A stretch of DNA of 64,000 bases from Lobosporangium transversale (lineage: Eukaryota > Mortierellomycota > Mortierellomycetes > Mortierellales > Mortierellaceae): assembly GCF_002105155.1 (NCBI RefSeq), contig NW_019029045.1, positions 62,001 through 126,000 of the forward strand. Reading direction: 5' to 3'. Below the pieces are notes generated by a model. The model was given only the letters and a program-made list of their open reading frames with translations, had not been told where the DNA came from and made no database searches. The translations under genes were made by a program, and so were the position numbers. Shown here one piece after another: positions 1 to 12,481 of the stretch; the first letter of the stretch is position 1, and every line of letters starts with the position of its first letter.

Positions 1-3000
1 ATTCCAATTTGCTCAGTATCCATTCTGGGCGTTGTACTGAATTCACTACCATTGTTGGCGCTATTTTGGATCACTATCTTCTGAGTATGAGAGTCATCCA
101 ACTCAGGCGACTTTGTGGATGTTGGCAAATCATCCATAACCAAGTGTAATAGAGGATAAAGGGCACTGTCTTGACTCTTGAGAGTGTACTCCATTAAAGC
201 TGTGCGCCAGGCAATATACTCTGTCATCTGAACATCGTAACCAAACTTGATAAGGAGCTGGAAGAAATCGTTGAAGCGGAAAGGTGGAGCAATCGGGTGA
301 GTGACATGGTAGACCATCTCTTGTTCTGAGCCAGCAGTGGTAGCGACTGAGGTCACACACTGAGCCACATAGTCGACAGGACAGAGGTTCACAGCGTTAT
401 TGATGTTAGGCACCTGGCCGAGCTCAATACAGCCCTTGATCAGACGCCATATAAAGTCATCTGTGTTCGTGACGCCAGTTCGAGTGTGGCCCAGGACGTA
501 ACCAGGGCGAATAATTGTCACTGGAAGACCCTTCGCATTCGCGGCCATGATCAGCTTCTCTGCTACCCACTTGGACTGACCATAACCGCTACGGAGACCG
601 TAGCGAGCACCTTCGAGATCATCAGATTCATAAACGCCACGGCGATCACTATCCGCGCGGACGTCTGAGAGTTCAGTATAGTGGGCTGTATCAAGGACAG
701 AAGTCGAGGAAACAAAGTGGAAGGATTTAGTGTGATGAGTCGACGCCATCTTAAGGCCTTGCAAAGTTCCCAAGACATTGGCGGCACGAAGCTTGGGATA
801 AGGGTAGACCCAATGAACGAGTGCCCCGTTGTGCACAATTACATCCACCTGACGACAGCACTTGTCCCAGTCCTCGTTTGACAGTCCAAATTGATCCTGA
901 CTCAAGTCACCCATTACCACAGAGAGACGACCTGATTCCACCCAGGCCTCATCCCAGATCAAATGTGCCAATCCACACGATCGGACACGGTCCATGGCTT
1001 TTTCAGAGGTCGAAGCACGAACCAAGCATATCACTCGAGAAGTTGGATGTTGAGTTAGCAAGTTCCTGAGGATGAAAGCTCCCAAGAATCCAGTGGCGCC
1101 TGTTAAGAAGAAGGTCTGGTAGTTGACAGGATCAGGGCGTTCGACACGAAGGTAAGCATCCTGAATCTCGGTCGTGAGGAGGGCCTCAAGATCGCCACTG
1201 TAGTCAAACTCCTTCTCTTCCTCCTCAGCCGTATTGTTATTATCCTCATCCTGAGGCTGATCTACATCGATCTGCAAAGTATCCAAACTGACACGAGCGA
1301 CCTCCTTGGCCATACCTCCGATCGTGGGTTCACGGAAGACCAAGTTCAATGGGACATCTACGCAGCAGACACGACGGACTTCGAAAATCAATCTCGTCGC
1401 CAAAATGGAATGGCCACCAATATCAAAGAAGTTCTCGGTTAGAGGAATATAAGTTGGAGTCGAGGGCAAAAGTTGTTTCCAGATGTTGTGAATTGCCAGC
1501 TGAGTGGGATTCATGGCTGGGGCATTTGATGGAGCCGAGGATGCATCAGCTGAAGAAGTTGGACCGGAGGTGCTGCTATTGAAATTAAACTGTGGGGTAT
1601 CTGGGAAGGGGAGTGCATTCTTGTCGACCTTGCCATTGGGGGTCAGAGGCATTCTGGTCAGAGGCACAAACACACTAGGGACACTATAAGCAGGTAATTT
1701 AACCTTGAGCCACTCACGAATATCACGGATCAAGCGGCGGTAACGTCTCTTGCGTTCAGAACCGCCATCTTTGTCATCGCCTTCATCTGCACTGCTCATG
1801 AAGATCTCGTCTCCACTAGGCGCTACAGGGATGAAATAACTGACCAAGGTCTGCTCCTCGTTCTTGTCACGACGGACCAATGTTACATTTTCACGAACCA
1901 AGGGGTGCTGAGACAGATGAGTATCAATCTCACCAAGCTCGATACGGAAGCCACGAATCTTGACCTGATCATCTGCACGACCAGAACATTCCACATTTCC
2001 ATCAGGTCTATAACGACCAAGGTCGCCCGTGCGGTAAAGGCGGTCACGACGTCCCTTCCAATGTCCATTCCACTCGGGCTTGCCATTCGACTCTTCAGCG
2101 CCGGGGGCAGCCAAGTTTTCGCCAAGCCAGTTAGCCAAGAATTTTTCCTGAGTAGCTTCTTCTAATCTTAAATATCCTTCTGCAAGACCTCCAGCACGGA
2201 CATATATCTCCCCGACTTCACCGATACCACAGAGTTTTCTGCTGACACGATTGATGACCAAGAGCTGAACATTCAACATACCCCGTCCTGCAGGCATGAC
2301 ATCTTTCTCTGAGCTGAGAAATAAGGGCTCGATCGCAATAGCGGGGATGGAGTAGTACGAAACTGCACGCTGAGTCTCGGTTGTGCCGTACATGTTAATC
2401 GTTCTGCAGTTGGCTGCGATCTTTTGCAAGCGATGGACATCACGTTTGGTTAAGATGTCGCCGACAAAGAACGCATTCTTGAGCGAGGGAACAGGATTTT
2501 GGGCATGCGAAGTCAAGAGCTGACCCATTGCTGGAGTCAAATGTGTGACAGTAACTGCACTGTTCTGCATCCAAACCGCAAGTTGACCAGGAATACCAAT
2601 GTCCTCCGTCGTAGGGATGTGCAATTGAGCACCTAGAAACAAAGGCGTGAAAATATCACGCTGGATTGGGTCATGCGCAATACCAGAGAGCATCGTGAAA
2701 CGATCCTCACTGCTGAGACCAAACTCTTGCTGCATCCAAGTATAATAATGTGTCAATGAGAAGTGACGACCGCGGACACCTACAAGGGGCGCAGCAAAAG
2801 TATTAATAACAAAAATCAGAAACGACACTTGAATGGATAATATCATATGAATTCAATACAGAATATATATTTTTACCTTTAGGAATACCAGTGCTTCCAC
2901 TAGTGAAACTGAGTGTTCCAATACTGTCAGGACCTACGACGACACCAACATCCTGAGCCGCCAGACTCCTGACAGCATCCAGGACATCCACCCCTTGGCT

Positions 3001-4727
3001 AGTCTGACCACCTAAGACCTGACCATCGCTGGTGATTTGTAAACCTGGAATCTCACACTTGAGCTGGAAATCCTCGCCTTCCTCAATGTAGGAGCGAACA
3101 GATGCATCCAAAATGCCTGCATGAGCAAGAACGATAAGACCGCGAGGCCGCGCGACGGAGAGGTAAACCTTTTGGCGGGTTGGAGGGTATGCAGGATCTA
3201 ATTTTTTTCATTCAGGGAGGGGATGACTTTGAATTAACGGCATGATTAAGCTCCACGTGAATATTTCTAATAAGCATAATACAAAATCTGTTCTTACCAA
3301 TAACACTGAAAGTGGCGCCGGCCTTGAGAACTGCCATAACTGCGATGACAAGGTCCACGCCACGGTAGGCATACACCATCACGACATCTTCTGGCTCAAT
3401 GCCGCCTTTGACCAAGGCATGTGCGACAAGATTGGAGGCCTCATGAAGCTGTCCAAACGTAAAGACATACTTTTGCTGACCTAGAACTCTACCCGATCCA
3501 TCTTGAGCCAACACATCTCTGCGTTCGAACACACATTCACGGTTGGGGAAGGCCTTGGCGTTCCTTGCAAAGATATCGTGGATGGCTCCAGGCCAACTCG
3601 ACCAATACAAGTCGGCAGATGGGTTCGGGAGAACCTCGCGGCAAGTTGGGGTGACAATGTCGATATCACTGACCAAGATATCGGGACGAGGCCCTGCAAT
3701 GTTTAACACCTGAACCAGTTGATCCAAGATATGTTGAATACGCTTCGAGGAGAAGAGGACTTGATTATAAGAAACCTTGAGCTCGATATCTGGCAAGAGA
3801 CCAAAGCGCAAGGAGGAGCTGGCATGAGAAATCACGGTGATGGTCAGATCTGTGGTTGCAGAGGTAGAGTTAAGGACATGATCTGAAGGCCTATCAAGCT
3901 CGTTAAAAAAGCGGACACGAAATAGAGAAGGCGTTGTCTGTTGTTGATGTTGTTGCTGTTGATGTAAAGTATCTGCGGTGTTTGGGAAGAGATGGGCCAA
4001 CAGACTGGTGAAAGGAACTTCGTCGTTTGTTGCATCCTTCTCGGTCTATATTTTTGTAAACAAAGATCGTCAGACACAGATGCAACGTGAAATTAATTTT
4101 GATCATTTAATTGGTTGCGACTGACAAAAGTAAGAAAAAGGATTGTCACATCGAAAGAAGAGAGTAGCGATTTGGAGGAGAGAAAAAAAAAAAAGTGCTT
4201 ACAAGTTGTGTCTGCTCGACAACTTCACGGAAAGTCTGATTAGGACTGACTCCAAGACGAAGGACAACAGGATTGCGGGACTCTGATGAGGATCCGATCG
4301 ACATATCTTCGTCACCAGTATAACGATGCAACAAAATCGCAAATGCAGCGAGCAAGATTGTAAAAGGCGAGGCATGAGTCAATGCAGCCGATGATGCTGG
4401 TGTCTGTGCTCCTGATGCCACTCCTGACTGTACTCCTGAGGGGGCTGCAGAGGTTCCAGTGGAGATGAATCCAGTGGGACGACTAATTGCCATACTAGCC
4501 TGTAACAACGAGAGTGAAGCCTGCTCCGTGAGTTGGAGGGAATGGACTGCCTCAACGACCTGTAAGGGAATCGGACGAGGATAATCTGTAGGCAAATGAA
4601 TCTCCGTCAAGGCTTCAAGACGAGTCTTCCATCTTGAAAGCCGATCCTTGAGTGCTACAGCGGAATTGTGAGTTTCCGTGGTTGGGGGCTCCTGAGCAGG
4701 AAGAACGGAAGTGGCAGCTGGGGGCAT
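1..4727 (-). CDS. LYS2: L-2-aminoadipate reductase (alpha-aminoadipate reductase), 3' end truncated by window edge
   Basis: Reduces alpha-aminoadipate to its semialdehyde in fungal lysine synthesis, in the cytosol, using ATP and NADPH on a phosphopantetheine arm. Exons read 4727-4203, 4045-3298, 3197-2877 and 2779 to the window edge; all junctions are GT-AG and the joined frame is open for about 1457 codons. Seen in order: an N-terminal condensation-like region with the TDYPRP motif, an adenylation domain with GSTGIPKG split by intron 3, and YRTGDLGRYRPDG followed by RGFRIELGEID. The carrier site is DIGGHS (Ser near residue 989, codon at 1407-1409). The reductase domain has the Rossmann loop TGATGFLG near residue 1090 and YGQSK near 1266. 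An acidic linker (EDNNNTAEEEEKE) joins carrier and reductase. The start is the ATG just before the family N terminus. The length already passes the roughly 1400 residues of yeast Lys2, so little should be missing. Activation by a phosphopantetheinyl transferase is expected from the family. Confidence 0.96.
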
Positions 4728-6640
4728 AATGAGTGGAGTAAATTTTATAAATATTTTTGAACACGGGTCGATAAAGAAATATAAAGGATAAAGTGATCAA
4801 AGTGATTACAGGATTGGATGATGGTCTAAGATGCAGATTAAAACAAAAATGAATGCTGTTTTGTACAAAAAAAAGTCTAGTTTAAATGAGAGATGTCTTC
4901 GTGAACAGATAGTGGGAAACAAGAATGAAGAGAAGTGAATAAAGGTAAAGACAGGGAAGTCATAAAAGGGAGAGAGAGGGAGAAAGGTTCTTCACTCTTT
5001 TTATATGTCTACAGACTGCTCAATGCGCGTATTGACAAAGATCGATATAAGAGATATGGACGATGTGTGCATTATTTGAAAATGAATTATTTCAAGATGT
5101 TTTGATGATCCATATCAGCATTCTGAGCAAAAATGCGCCCAACCTTTATATTAATCATATCTCTCGTGACTGTGTACTGATTATCTTGAGTCACGTGCAG
5201 GCCTACGTCCATTGTTCGAGCAAGCATCGAAAAAGATATGGTAAGTGTCGTACGCTATACATTTAATTTCGTCCTGGAGCCGAGCATAAATAAATGACTA
5301 TTGACATACAGGAGATGATTTCTACTAGCTTTTACTGGTTATCGAAGGTAGTGAACTTGAGTTATTCTATACCAGCTATTTCTTAGCCATCCTATTCGAT
5401 AAAATGTCATATACAATCGGGGTCAGAAGTATCCTATTAAATGCCACGCATGTTCTTTACGACCAAGGCGGAGTGTTGTACTGTATAAAACAGATCATCT
5501 TATCCAAGTATACAGCTTTCAAGGTTGCAATGCCAAATCTGGATGGATCTTTGAGTTGTATATACCAACTTACACTTTAATCTACACTTATGCAAACAAC
5601 ATCAAAGCATTTCTAGGCAAAAAATGAGCTACCTGGATGTTGCAGAACAGCAGCACTATCTCATTTCTAGGGCTTCTTGGGCAATTATTCTTAACCTTGT
5701 CGGAAGTCGCACCTTAAAATACCGACTACATGAATAGTATTCCATATTACGATTTTTGTATCAGACCGTTGACAAAAGGACCTTGCAATGCAACTGAAAT
5801 TATGGTTAGATGTCAGTGGCTGTATTTCCTGCAGTGAATCGTTGGGTTGGTTTGAATTTCTCTCAATCACGGATAAACAAAGATCAAGGGAGATTGCAGT
5901 TGGATGCTTAATGAAAGATTTGTTTTTCCTTGCTTTCTGATCCTGTCCGAGGCAGAGTCGTTGAATACCAGGAGAGATTCTGAAAAGGCGAGACACCTTG
6001 CAAGCCGACACCAAGAAGACGCCCCATTTCAGGGGGTTGAGATAGGCTGTCATCAACAAACAAGGCAGCGCAGCTGAAAGCTCTTTAAGATATTTGCTGA
6101 AATAGCAAGGAGAAAAAGAAGGGGAAGGAAAAATTAGCCATCTTTCCGTGCAGAGCCTGAGGTCAGTTCAGATTAACCTTTTTAATGCATGTTAGTCTCA
6201 TTCATGCTCTACCTCACGCATGGGGATGGTCCTTGCGTCTTTATGCGGCTCTATTTTCGAATGATCTGCGCGTAACGCTTGAAAAAAAAAAAAAATGCAA
6301 AACGCTGTCACGATCACACCATTTTGATCTGCTCACTCACTCTTTGGCATTCAGGAAACAAGGGGAAGCAGTAAAGTTCGGAAAATTGGTGTGATGAGTA
6401 GAAATGGTGCCATGTCCAACCTTATTTCTTTCCTTTAGCTTTAAAAGCCGCATGGTTTTTTTTTTTTTTTTTTTTTCCTCTTTTCTCCATCAACTTCAGT
6501 ACCTAATTCATATCCTCGCTCTTACATCCTTCACCATACAACCAAACCAAAGTTCTCGAGAGGCGGCAATATTGTCTTTTAACTTCAAAATCGATCAACA
6601 AACGCAGTATCAAAAAACAATATTAATATAAAGAGACAGC
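4728..6640. other. Divergent intergenic region between LYS2 and the uroporphyrinogen methyltransferase
   Basis: Both flanking genes read outward, so the region must hold both promoters. It has a composite TGAGTCA/CACGTG site at 5187-5197 and a T run of 20 or more near 6452-6477, about 165-190 bp before the methyltransferase start. The longest open frame (5691-6059, minus, 122 codons) is compositionally unconvincing. I see no RNA gene. Confidence 0.6.
5187..5197. promoter_or_regulatory. Overlapping Gcn4/AP-1-like (TGAGTCA) and Cbf1/E-box (CACGTG) sites
   Basis: The bases read TGAGTCACGTG, so a perfect 7-bp bZIP site and a palindromic E-box share two bases. In yeast the first is the general amino-acid control site used by lysine genes and the second is the Cbf1 site of the methionine/sulfur regulon. 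It lies 460 bp before LYS2 and about 1.4 kb before the siroheme gene. Binding is inferred from the motif only. Confidence 0.35.
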
Positions 6641-7657
6641 ATGGTTAATCCTTACGACAGTCCTCCCGCTTCACCTCGGTATTCTTACGTCGAGCCACAT
6701 CAGCGACAGACGCAGACACTAGAACAAGCGCCGAGTCAGCGTGATGATATCAGCCGACGTATAGGAGAGATTAAGCTCATCGGCGCTGGTCCGGGAGACC
6801 CAGATTTGTTGACGATGGCAGCATACAAGGCCATCACCACATGGGCTGATATCGTGCTTGCAGATAAACTCGTCTCAAAAGAGATCCTTACTCTCGTTTC
6901 ATGTCCTCTCTTCATTGCGAACAAGGATAAAGGATGCCAAGCCTCGGGTCAACAGGAGCTCTTTGAGCGGGCCACTCAGGCTTTGAGGCAAGGACTACGA
7001 GTTGTTAGACTAAAGCAAGGAGGTAAGCAAGCAAAAAGGATGTGTTTATTTATTTATTTGTTTCTTATTTCTCTAGTCTATTAGTAAACAGTAAAAAATG
7101 GATCTCCATCATCTTAGCCACTTTAAATCTCATACTCAAACTTTAATTTCTAATTAGATCCGTTCATCTTCGGACGAGGAGGTGAAGAATTCCTGTTTTT
7201 CCGTCAACTCGGCTTTGAACCCACGATTGTCCCTGGTCTATCCTCTAGTATATCAGGACCTTTGCTGGCCAATATCCCATTAACACATCGCGGTACTGCA
7301 TCACAGTTTCTGGTTTGCACAGGAACCGGATCAAATGATTCAATCCCAGAGATGCCAACCTATGTAGCGCATAGAACAACAGTGTTTTTGATGGCTTTGC
7401 ATCGACTGGAGGCACTCGTACAGGATCTGGTCGAGCTAGGAGGATATCCAGAGCATCTACCCGTCGCTATCGTAGAAAGGGCAAGCGCCAAAGACCAGAG
7501 ATGCATCAAGGCCACAGTCGGAACGATCGTCCAGACGGTTAAGGAAACTGGATATAGGCCTCCTGGTATTTTTATTGTTGGTTGGGCTTGTGAGGCCCTT
7601 GCTCAAGACTCAAACCAAATTCAAGGCTTGACAGATTCTTTGGCATCAGAGATCTGA
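6641..7657 (+). CDS. MET1: Uroporphyrinogen-III C-methyltransferase (SUMT), siroheme synthesis
   Basis: Adds two methyl groups from SAM to uroporphyrinogen III to give precorrin-2, the precursor of siroheme for sulfite reductase. Exons 6641-7022 and 7158-7657 join in phase 1 to a 293-residue protein. Seen: the P-loop-like LIGAGPGDPDLLT at residues 46-58, GDPFIFGRGGEE spanning the intron junction, PGLSSSISGPLLANIPLTHR, and a C-terminal GIFIVGWAC strand, which is the order of the tetrapyrrole methylase fold. The first 40 residues are Pro/Ser/Gln-rich and not part of the fold. It is a stand-alone methylase: no precorrin-2 dehydrogenase/ferrochelatase domain is fused, and yeast Met1 is about twice as long. 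The intron is 135 nt. CobA, CysG and MET1 family members all share these motifs; the siroheme role is the only one expected in a fungus. Confidence 0.93.
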
Positions 7658-8060
7658 AAATCGTATCGTATATATATTTATTGTTTCCTCTTTCTCCCTT
7701 TTTTTTATTCATGGGAATTAATCACGGAGCCCACAATGTAATTTTCATGCTCTCGGTTATGTATTTCTAGTTGTACAGGCGCACAATATCTCTGCCCTTC
7801 TTTTTACTTTAGATTTCCGTAATTAAATTGTTATCCTATTACGCATTCTATTGCGCCATTCCAAGACTATTACTTTTCCATGATGTGCTTATGAAAACTT
7901 CCATTAGATTACATGCTTTCAGGGGTAAATTTTAATAGTCGTACAATGTTCCTACAAGAATATCGCGACGCGATGCCAACGAACCAACTGATGGTAAAGT
8001 AATGCATTTCTCTGCGCAGCGTTAGCAGCTGATGTAAATACAGTGATGAATGTTATCCTC
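7658..8060. other. Convergent intergenic spacer
   Basis: Gap of 403 bp between the ends of two convergent genes. It is AT-rich, has a T-rich stretch just after the methyltransferase stop, and should hold both 3' UTRs. No open frame or repeat is evident. Confidence 0.6.
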
Positions 8061-9484
8061 TCAGGATGGCGCTATCCTTGGGCCAGTAGATGTTGAGTCG
8101 CTCAAACCGTCGGTCCTATCCAACCCAGCAATGAGAGAGGGCTGCCTCACGCCATGCGTTCTGACTTCATCATAAGCAGGTGGTTCATCTGGGAAGCCTC
8201 CTGACACTTGTGAGATGGTGTTATCAGTGTAGGTGCTAGGTCTAGAGGATACTGCATTGTTAACACCACGGTGCTGTGCTAAGAGTCCATCATCGTCTCG
8301 TGACCGATCCCAAGCCCTATGATCGTCTTCATCATCATCATCAGCCTCAAGCAAAAAATCCCTCATATCCGCTTCCAACTCTCTCCTCGTCTGCAAACGT
8401 CGACCATTCGGTAGCATCTCTAATGTATCATCATCACAATCTTCTGGTCGCAATGATCCATTGCGACCACTAGTTACGTTCCTGACATTGTCTCTGATCC
8501 TTGTAAACGCTGTACCGACCGCAGCACTAGCAGCATTGCCACCTTCGACCAATGAATCACTAATCTGGCCCCAGCCTCCAGCAACTCTTCGTTGTGTATC
8601 TTCTGCAAGTCGCCGCAATATCGATGCCTCGGGACTCGAGTCTACAGGCTCCCAGATCTGTCTCCGCCTATTTTCCTCGTTCTTGAGGACTCGCCTCATG
8701 GCCAGGAACATACCGATCAAGACCACAATCATACCAATCATCGTGATGCGCCTTTCCTTGACTTCTTCCTGGTACTCTATCCAGCGTTCTGGTGTGAACT
8801 GACAGGTATTATTGCTGGCTGAGCAGATCAAGTCATCCATGCAGGGCATAGTTTTATTATTACACGTCTGATCAAGAACCGCTTTGTACTTGCATGCCAT
8901 ACCATCATTCTTGGCCACACCCTCGACATAGCCACAGAACCATGATGGATCCTCAGAGCAATAGTTGCATTTTAGAGCAGAGCATGTTCCCTCGATACAA
9001 AACCAACCTTGGCAGTCAATTGATGTTTTATCGCTACAGCATTCACCTCCGTGTTTTGTACATTTTGTCTCCTCTAAAGATAAAGATATTAGGAATTATC
9101 AAGAGAGAAAAGAAAAAAGACAAAGAAACGGAAAGCGAGAGAGCAGAAAGATAAAGTATGAGTGGGACGAATGAGCAATTTTTTTTTCTTAATTTAGTAT
9201 TTGAAGTATATTAAATGAAATGCGGGGACGATATTGCAAGTTTTATTATACCCATGATTTTTTTTATTTTGAAGAAAAATCATGGTCTTATCTCAAGAGT
9301 GAGGATACAGATCTGTGATAGAGTATCAAAAGAGCTTACCGAAATATGTGTCAAAGTCTTCAAAAGCATGTGCTCCGTTAGGAGGTGCAACATCATCAGC
9401 ATGGACATTGACTGTGGTAAACAGGAGAGTGATGCAAAGCCAAACGAGGAAGAGCGTTGGAAGACCGAATCGTTTTCTGTCCAT
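8061..9484 (-). CDS. Cysteine-rich type I membrane protein with cytosolic PPxY motif, function unknown
   Basis: Exons 9484-9340 and 9073-8061 join in phase 1 to 385 residues. The N terminus (MDRKRFGLPTLFLVWLC...) is a signal peptide, probably cleaved after VNVHA near residue 29. The ectodomain, about residues 50-157, holds some 14 cysteines including a CC pair, and NKT and NNT sequons. One membrane segment (MIGMIVVLIGMFLAM, about 159-174) is followed by RRVLKNEENRRR, which fits outside-N, inside-C topology. The cytosolic tail has an acidic run (ADDDDEDD) and EPPAYDE near residue 346-349, a PPxY motif of the kind bound by the WW domains of Rsp5/NEDD4 ligases. I recognise no family. The first ATG after an in-frame AT-rich leader was chosen because it opens the signal peptide; an ATG 25 codons upstream is in frame but would bury that signal. 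Confidence 0.82.
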
Positions 9485-9694
9485 ATTACGTTTAATATAT
9501 TGCTTTTTATTGTTACTGTTGCTGAATAGCACAGTTGGTAGTCGATCGCTCATGACCAAACTTTTAATTCAAAAGAAGGAATGGTCGTTCAAAAGAGGAG
9601 AGACGACAGCTAAGCCAGCTGGCCGCCAAGACGATGAAAAAGAAAAGAGTGAGATGATGGCCTATATGAGAGGCAATGCGACTTAATCCCTCCT

Positions 9695-9727
<33 letters not shown>

Positions 9728-10109
9728 CTAGAGTGCTGGACACACTATGGTGAAGCAGAACTGACAAAGAGTCGAAATGAGATGCGTAGATGAGGCTCAC
9801 AGGAAGAAGGAAGGAAAAGGAAATGAATGAACTAGGAGCAGGACTTTCAAAAAGGAATGAAATGCATGTCTAGTCGATAATTGGGTCTTTGGGGAAAGGA
9901 ATGGTGTGTGGCTGACACAGCAAATGTGACGTGCAAATATAATTCTATTTACTCCAGATCTGACAAATTAGATGCTTTTTTTGTCTACCAGCAAATAGCT
10001 ATTTCAACTATTTCAAAGAAATAAGTCGTGGACACAGCACGGCTACAGTGACACATTACACAGAATAGCAGGCAGTATCTATTTTTTTTTTTCTTTTTTT
10101 TTAAAAAAA
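9485..10109. other. Divergent intergenic region with a 32-nt T run
   Basis: Lies between the start of the membrane protein and the start of the methyltransferase-like locus, so it should hold both promoters. A 32-nt T run occupies 9696-9727 and a T-rich stretch ends at 10102. No convincing open frame was seen. Confidence 0.6.
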
Positions 10110-11969
10110 ATGAAAGACCAAGCACAAGATCTGCTATTGTTGATCAAAAGACAGCTTCTTCAGATGCGTCCGTTGCATCGGTTCCAGTGGTCCTTGCCTG
10201 GTGCAGCCCCATCACTTTCTGTCACAAGTCCTGAGATACAACAGGCTATTCTCAACCAGGTCCGGATAGCGCACAGAGGTTACAGACATCCTTGATGGTA
10301 TGCACTATACCCTAATGAAGCCCAAGGACTGAAACATTCTACCTATCTTGATTATAGATATTTTATGATAAAAACGTTATGAAGTACCCACCATCGCTAA
10401 TCTACCAATACTCGTTCCTCAAGAAATTAATTGGTATGATCGAGCAAGAGGGCCAGCATGAGGTTTCAAGTGATTTATTAGAAATATTCACAGAACTATT
10501 GATAACTGCCCCTAGAAGGAAAGCGAATATATCTTGCCTTAGAGAAGCATTTCATTTGCGGACTTAAATAAACCAAACGCTCCGATGCCATCGATTGATT
10601 GCGACTGACAGAGAAATTCTTCAAACATTTATTCATAACGTTAGGCCTGAGAACGGCGGTCCACCACTAACACCCTGCTTCAAGTCTTACTGTTTGGATG
10701 ACGAGTGCAAAAAGATTGTCACTGTCATGGAGGAACAGACAACCATTTCGTCAGGCACCACTGGATTGCGTACTTGGTACATAGTTAAGGATGGGAATGT
10801 CGGATAAAACAATGCACCAATTATTAATTATTCTCATGGCTAGATGAATCCTTATTTGATTTTATTAATCTTTTTATTTTTTATTTTTTATTTTTATTTT
10901 TATTTTTTTTTTTTTTATTGGGGCTATTTACTATCATAGGGAAGCGAGGTAAATGTAACTTCCTTAATAGATGTGCTTGTTCCATTGGCTATTTTTTAAT
11001 AGCTGTTAATGTACACTTTTTATTTTTTATTTTTTTTTTATTTTTTTATTTTTACGCAGTTTTTGGTTGGCGGAATACTTAATCGCCCATACGGGTAATA
11101 GATTCATTTCGCCTTTAAGGATGGCCATCATGCTATTTGCTAGTGCGAAGTAACTAAAAATGTCCAATGTAGGTCTTCTTGCTGGCAAGAATGTAGTTGA
11201 CATTGGTTGTGGTGTCGGTTTTCTCGGCATCTCCTGTGCTATGCTTGGGGCGAGAAAGGTTGTTTTGACAGACGGAAACACTGAAGTATTAGCCATGGCC
11301 AGCCAGAACATCGGATATAGTAAGCCCTTATGAACTTATGAGATACTATCTTTTAAAGTGGTTCTTTTTGTATGAGTTGTCACTGATTTAGACCTGTTTT
11401 CACACCCAAGACAATATGCCTTGTCCGACAACAGCAAGTCTTTTGGACTGGGAAAGTTTTACAGAACAACAGGTCGCTGCTTTAGAAGCTGAGGTTTTAA
11501 TTATGTCTGACCTGGTAGGATGTGACACATGAGACACCTTTAGACATTGCTGCATTTTGAATGTTGATTTTATTTGTCTATGATACTAATCTTTTTTCCT
11601 TACACCTTTCTGCGTAGACGTATGATCCAACAAATATAGTCCCCCTGGTATCATTACTCAAGGTGATTCTCATAAGGGGTGTTTCCGCATACATGTCGTC
11701 TGCTATCAGAAACCCTCAGACGTTTGTTGACTTTTTCGATCGGATCAGTAAGTAATTACATGGCTGTAAAGCGGCTTTTGAAGTGCTTGATGTTTTGGCA
11801 GAACTATTATTTACTGCCTGACCTAAACATATTCTCCGCTTTCACCAATCTAGAGCAAGAATGTACTGGTATCAAGATTGAGGAAGTTTCTCTTGAAAAT
11901 AATGAACATCTGTTTTTCTTTGATCAAGAAACAGTCCAAGCAGTGAAAATATTTCACCTTTATCATTAA
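10110..11969 (+). pseudogene. EFM3: EEF2KMT/EFM3-like (FAM86) lysine methyltransferase with disrupted 5' half
   Basis: The family methylates a lysine of elongation factor 2. Fragments appear in family order: an N-terminal stretch (10110-10292), YPPSLIYQYSFLKKLI (from 10382), ISSGTTGLRTW (10746-10778), LAEYLIAHTG, the SAM site VVDIGCGVGFLGIS (about 11190), LTDGN, LDWE, and MSDLTYDP across an intron at 11515-11617. From 11173 on, introns 11320-11410, 11515-11617 and 11748-11853 are GT-AG and keep frame to the stop at 11969. The 5' half is broken. TGA at 10293-10295 precedes the only good donor (10298). The next exon is out of frame with the first and contains TAA at 10565-10567. The join from GTTGLRTW to LAEY crosses a T-rich 283-nt gap that costs the conserved Trp. 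A product starting at the ATG at 10595 could still be about 237 residues with the catalytic domain, so a short active enzyme or an unusual splice form is not excluded. Confidence 0.62.
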
Positions 11970-12481
11970 AATAAAGGACATCATTACGTCAGAAAATGCA
12001 GTTGCGCACAGACAAAGCGCTGCCGCTCCTATTAAATTGGCCAGGCAGATGCAGGTACAAAACAGTTATCAAGATCACGTTTGGTAGGGGGCAACTTTTG
12101 TGTTGCTTTTCGTACTTGAAACAATTACTTTTCTAGGATGAAAACCGTCCTAGAATTGTGCTTTGTGCTTTGAACATGTGCATGAATTGTGCTTGCGAAT
12201 CTTTGCAGTGATATGTTTGTGTGCCACAGGATAAGCAAAAGGAATAATCGTTTGATTTTGCTATTTGTTGCCTAATCTGCGCCCCTTCTCGTCCTCTCTT
12301 GGAGTAGATTAGGACTTTCCTCCAAGTCTTTTCTGGATCCTGCCAGAAAATGAGAGCAAAAAGTAGATCAATATTTGGTGGATTATCTCATTCACACGTA
12401 CGCATGGCGCCTTTGTACGTGACTATGCAGAATGAAATCTCAGACTACACAACAGAGCCCCGCACGCGTATCAAATAGCGA

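Noticed and set aside
5691-6059. 122-codon minus-strand frame between LYS2 and MET1
   Set aside because: No domain, signal, splice sites or protein-like composition; length is within chance for the local base composition.
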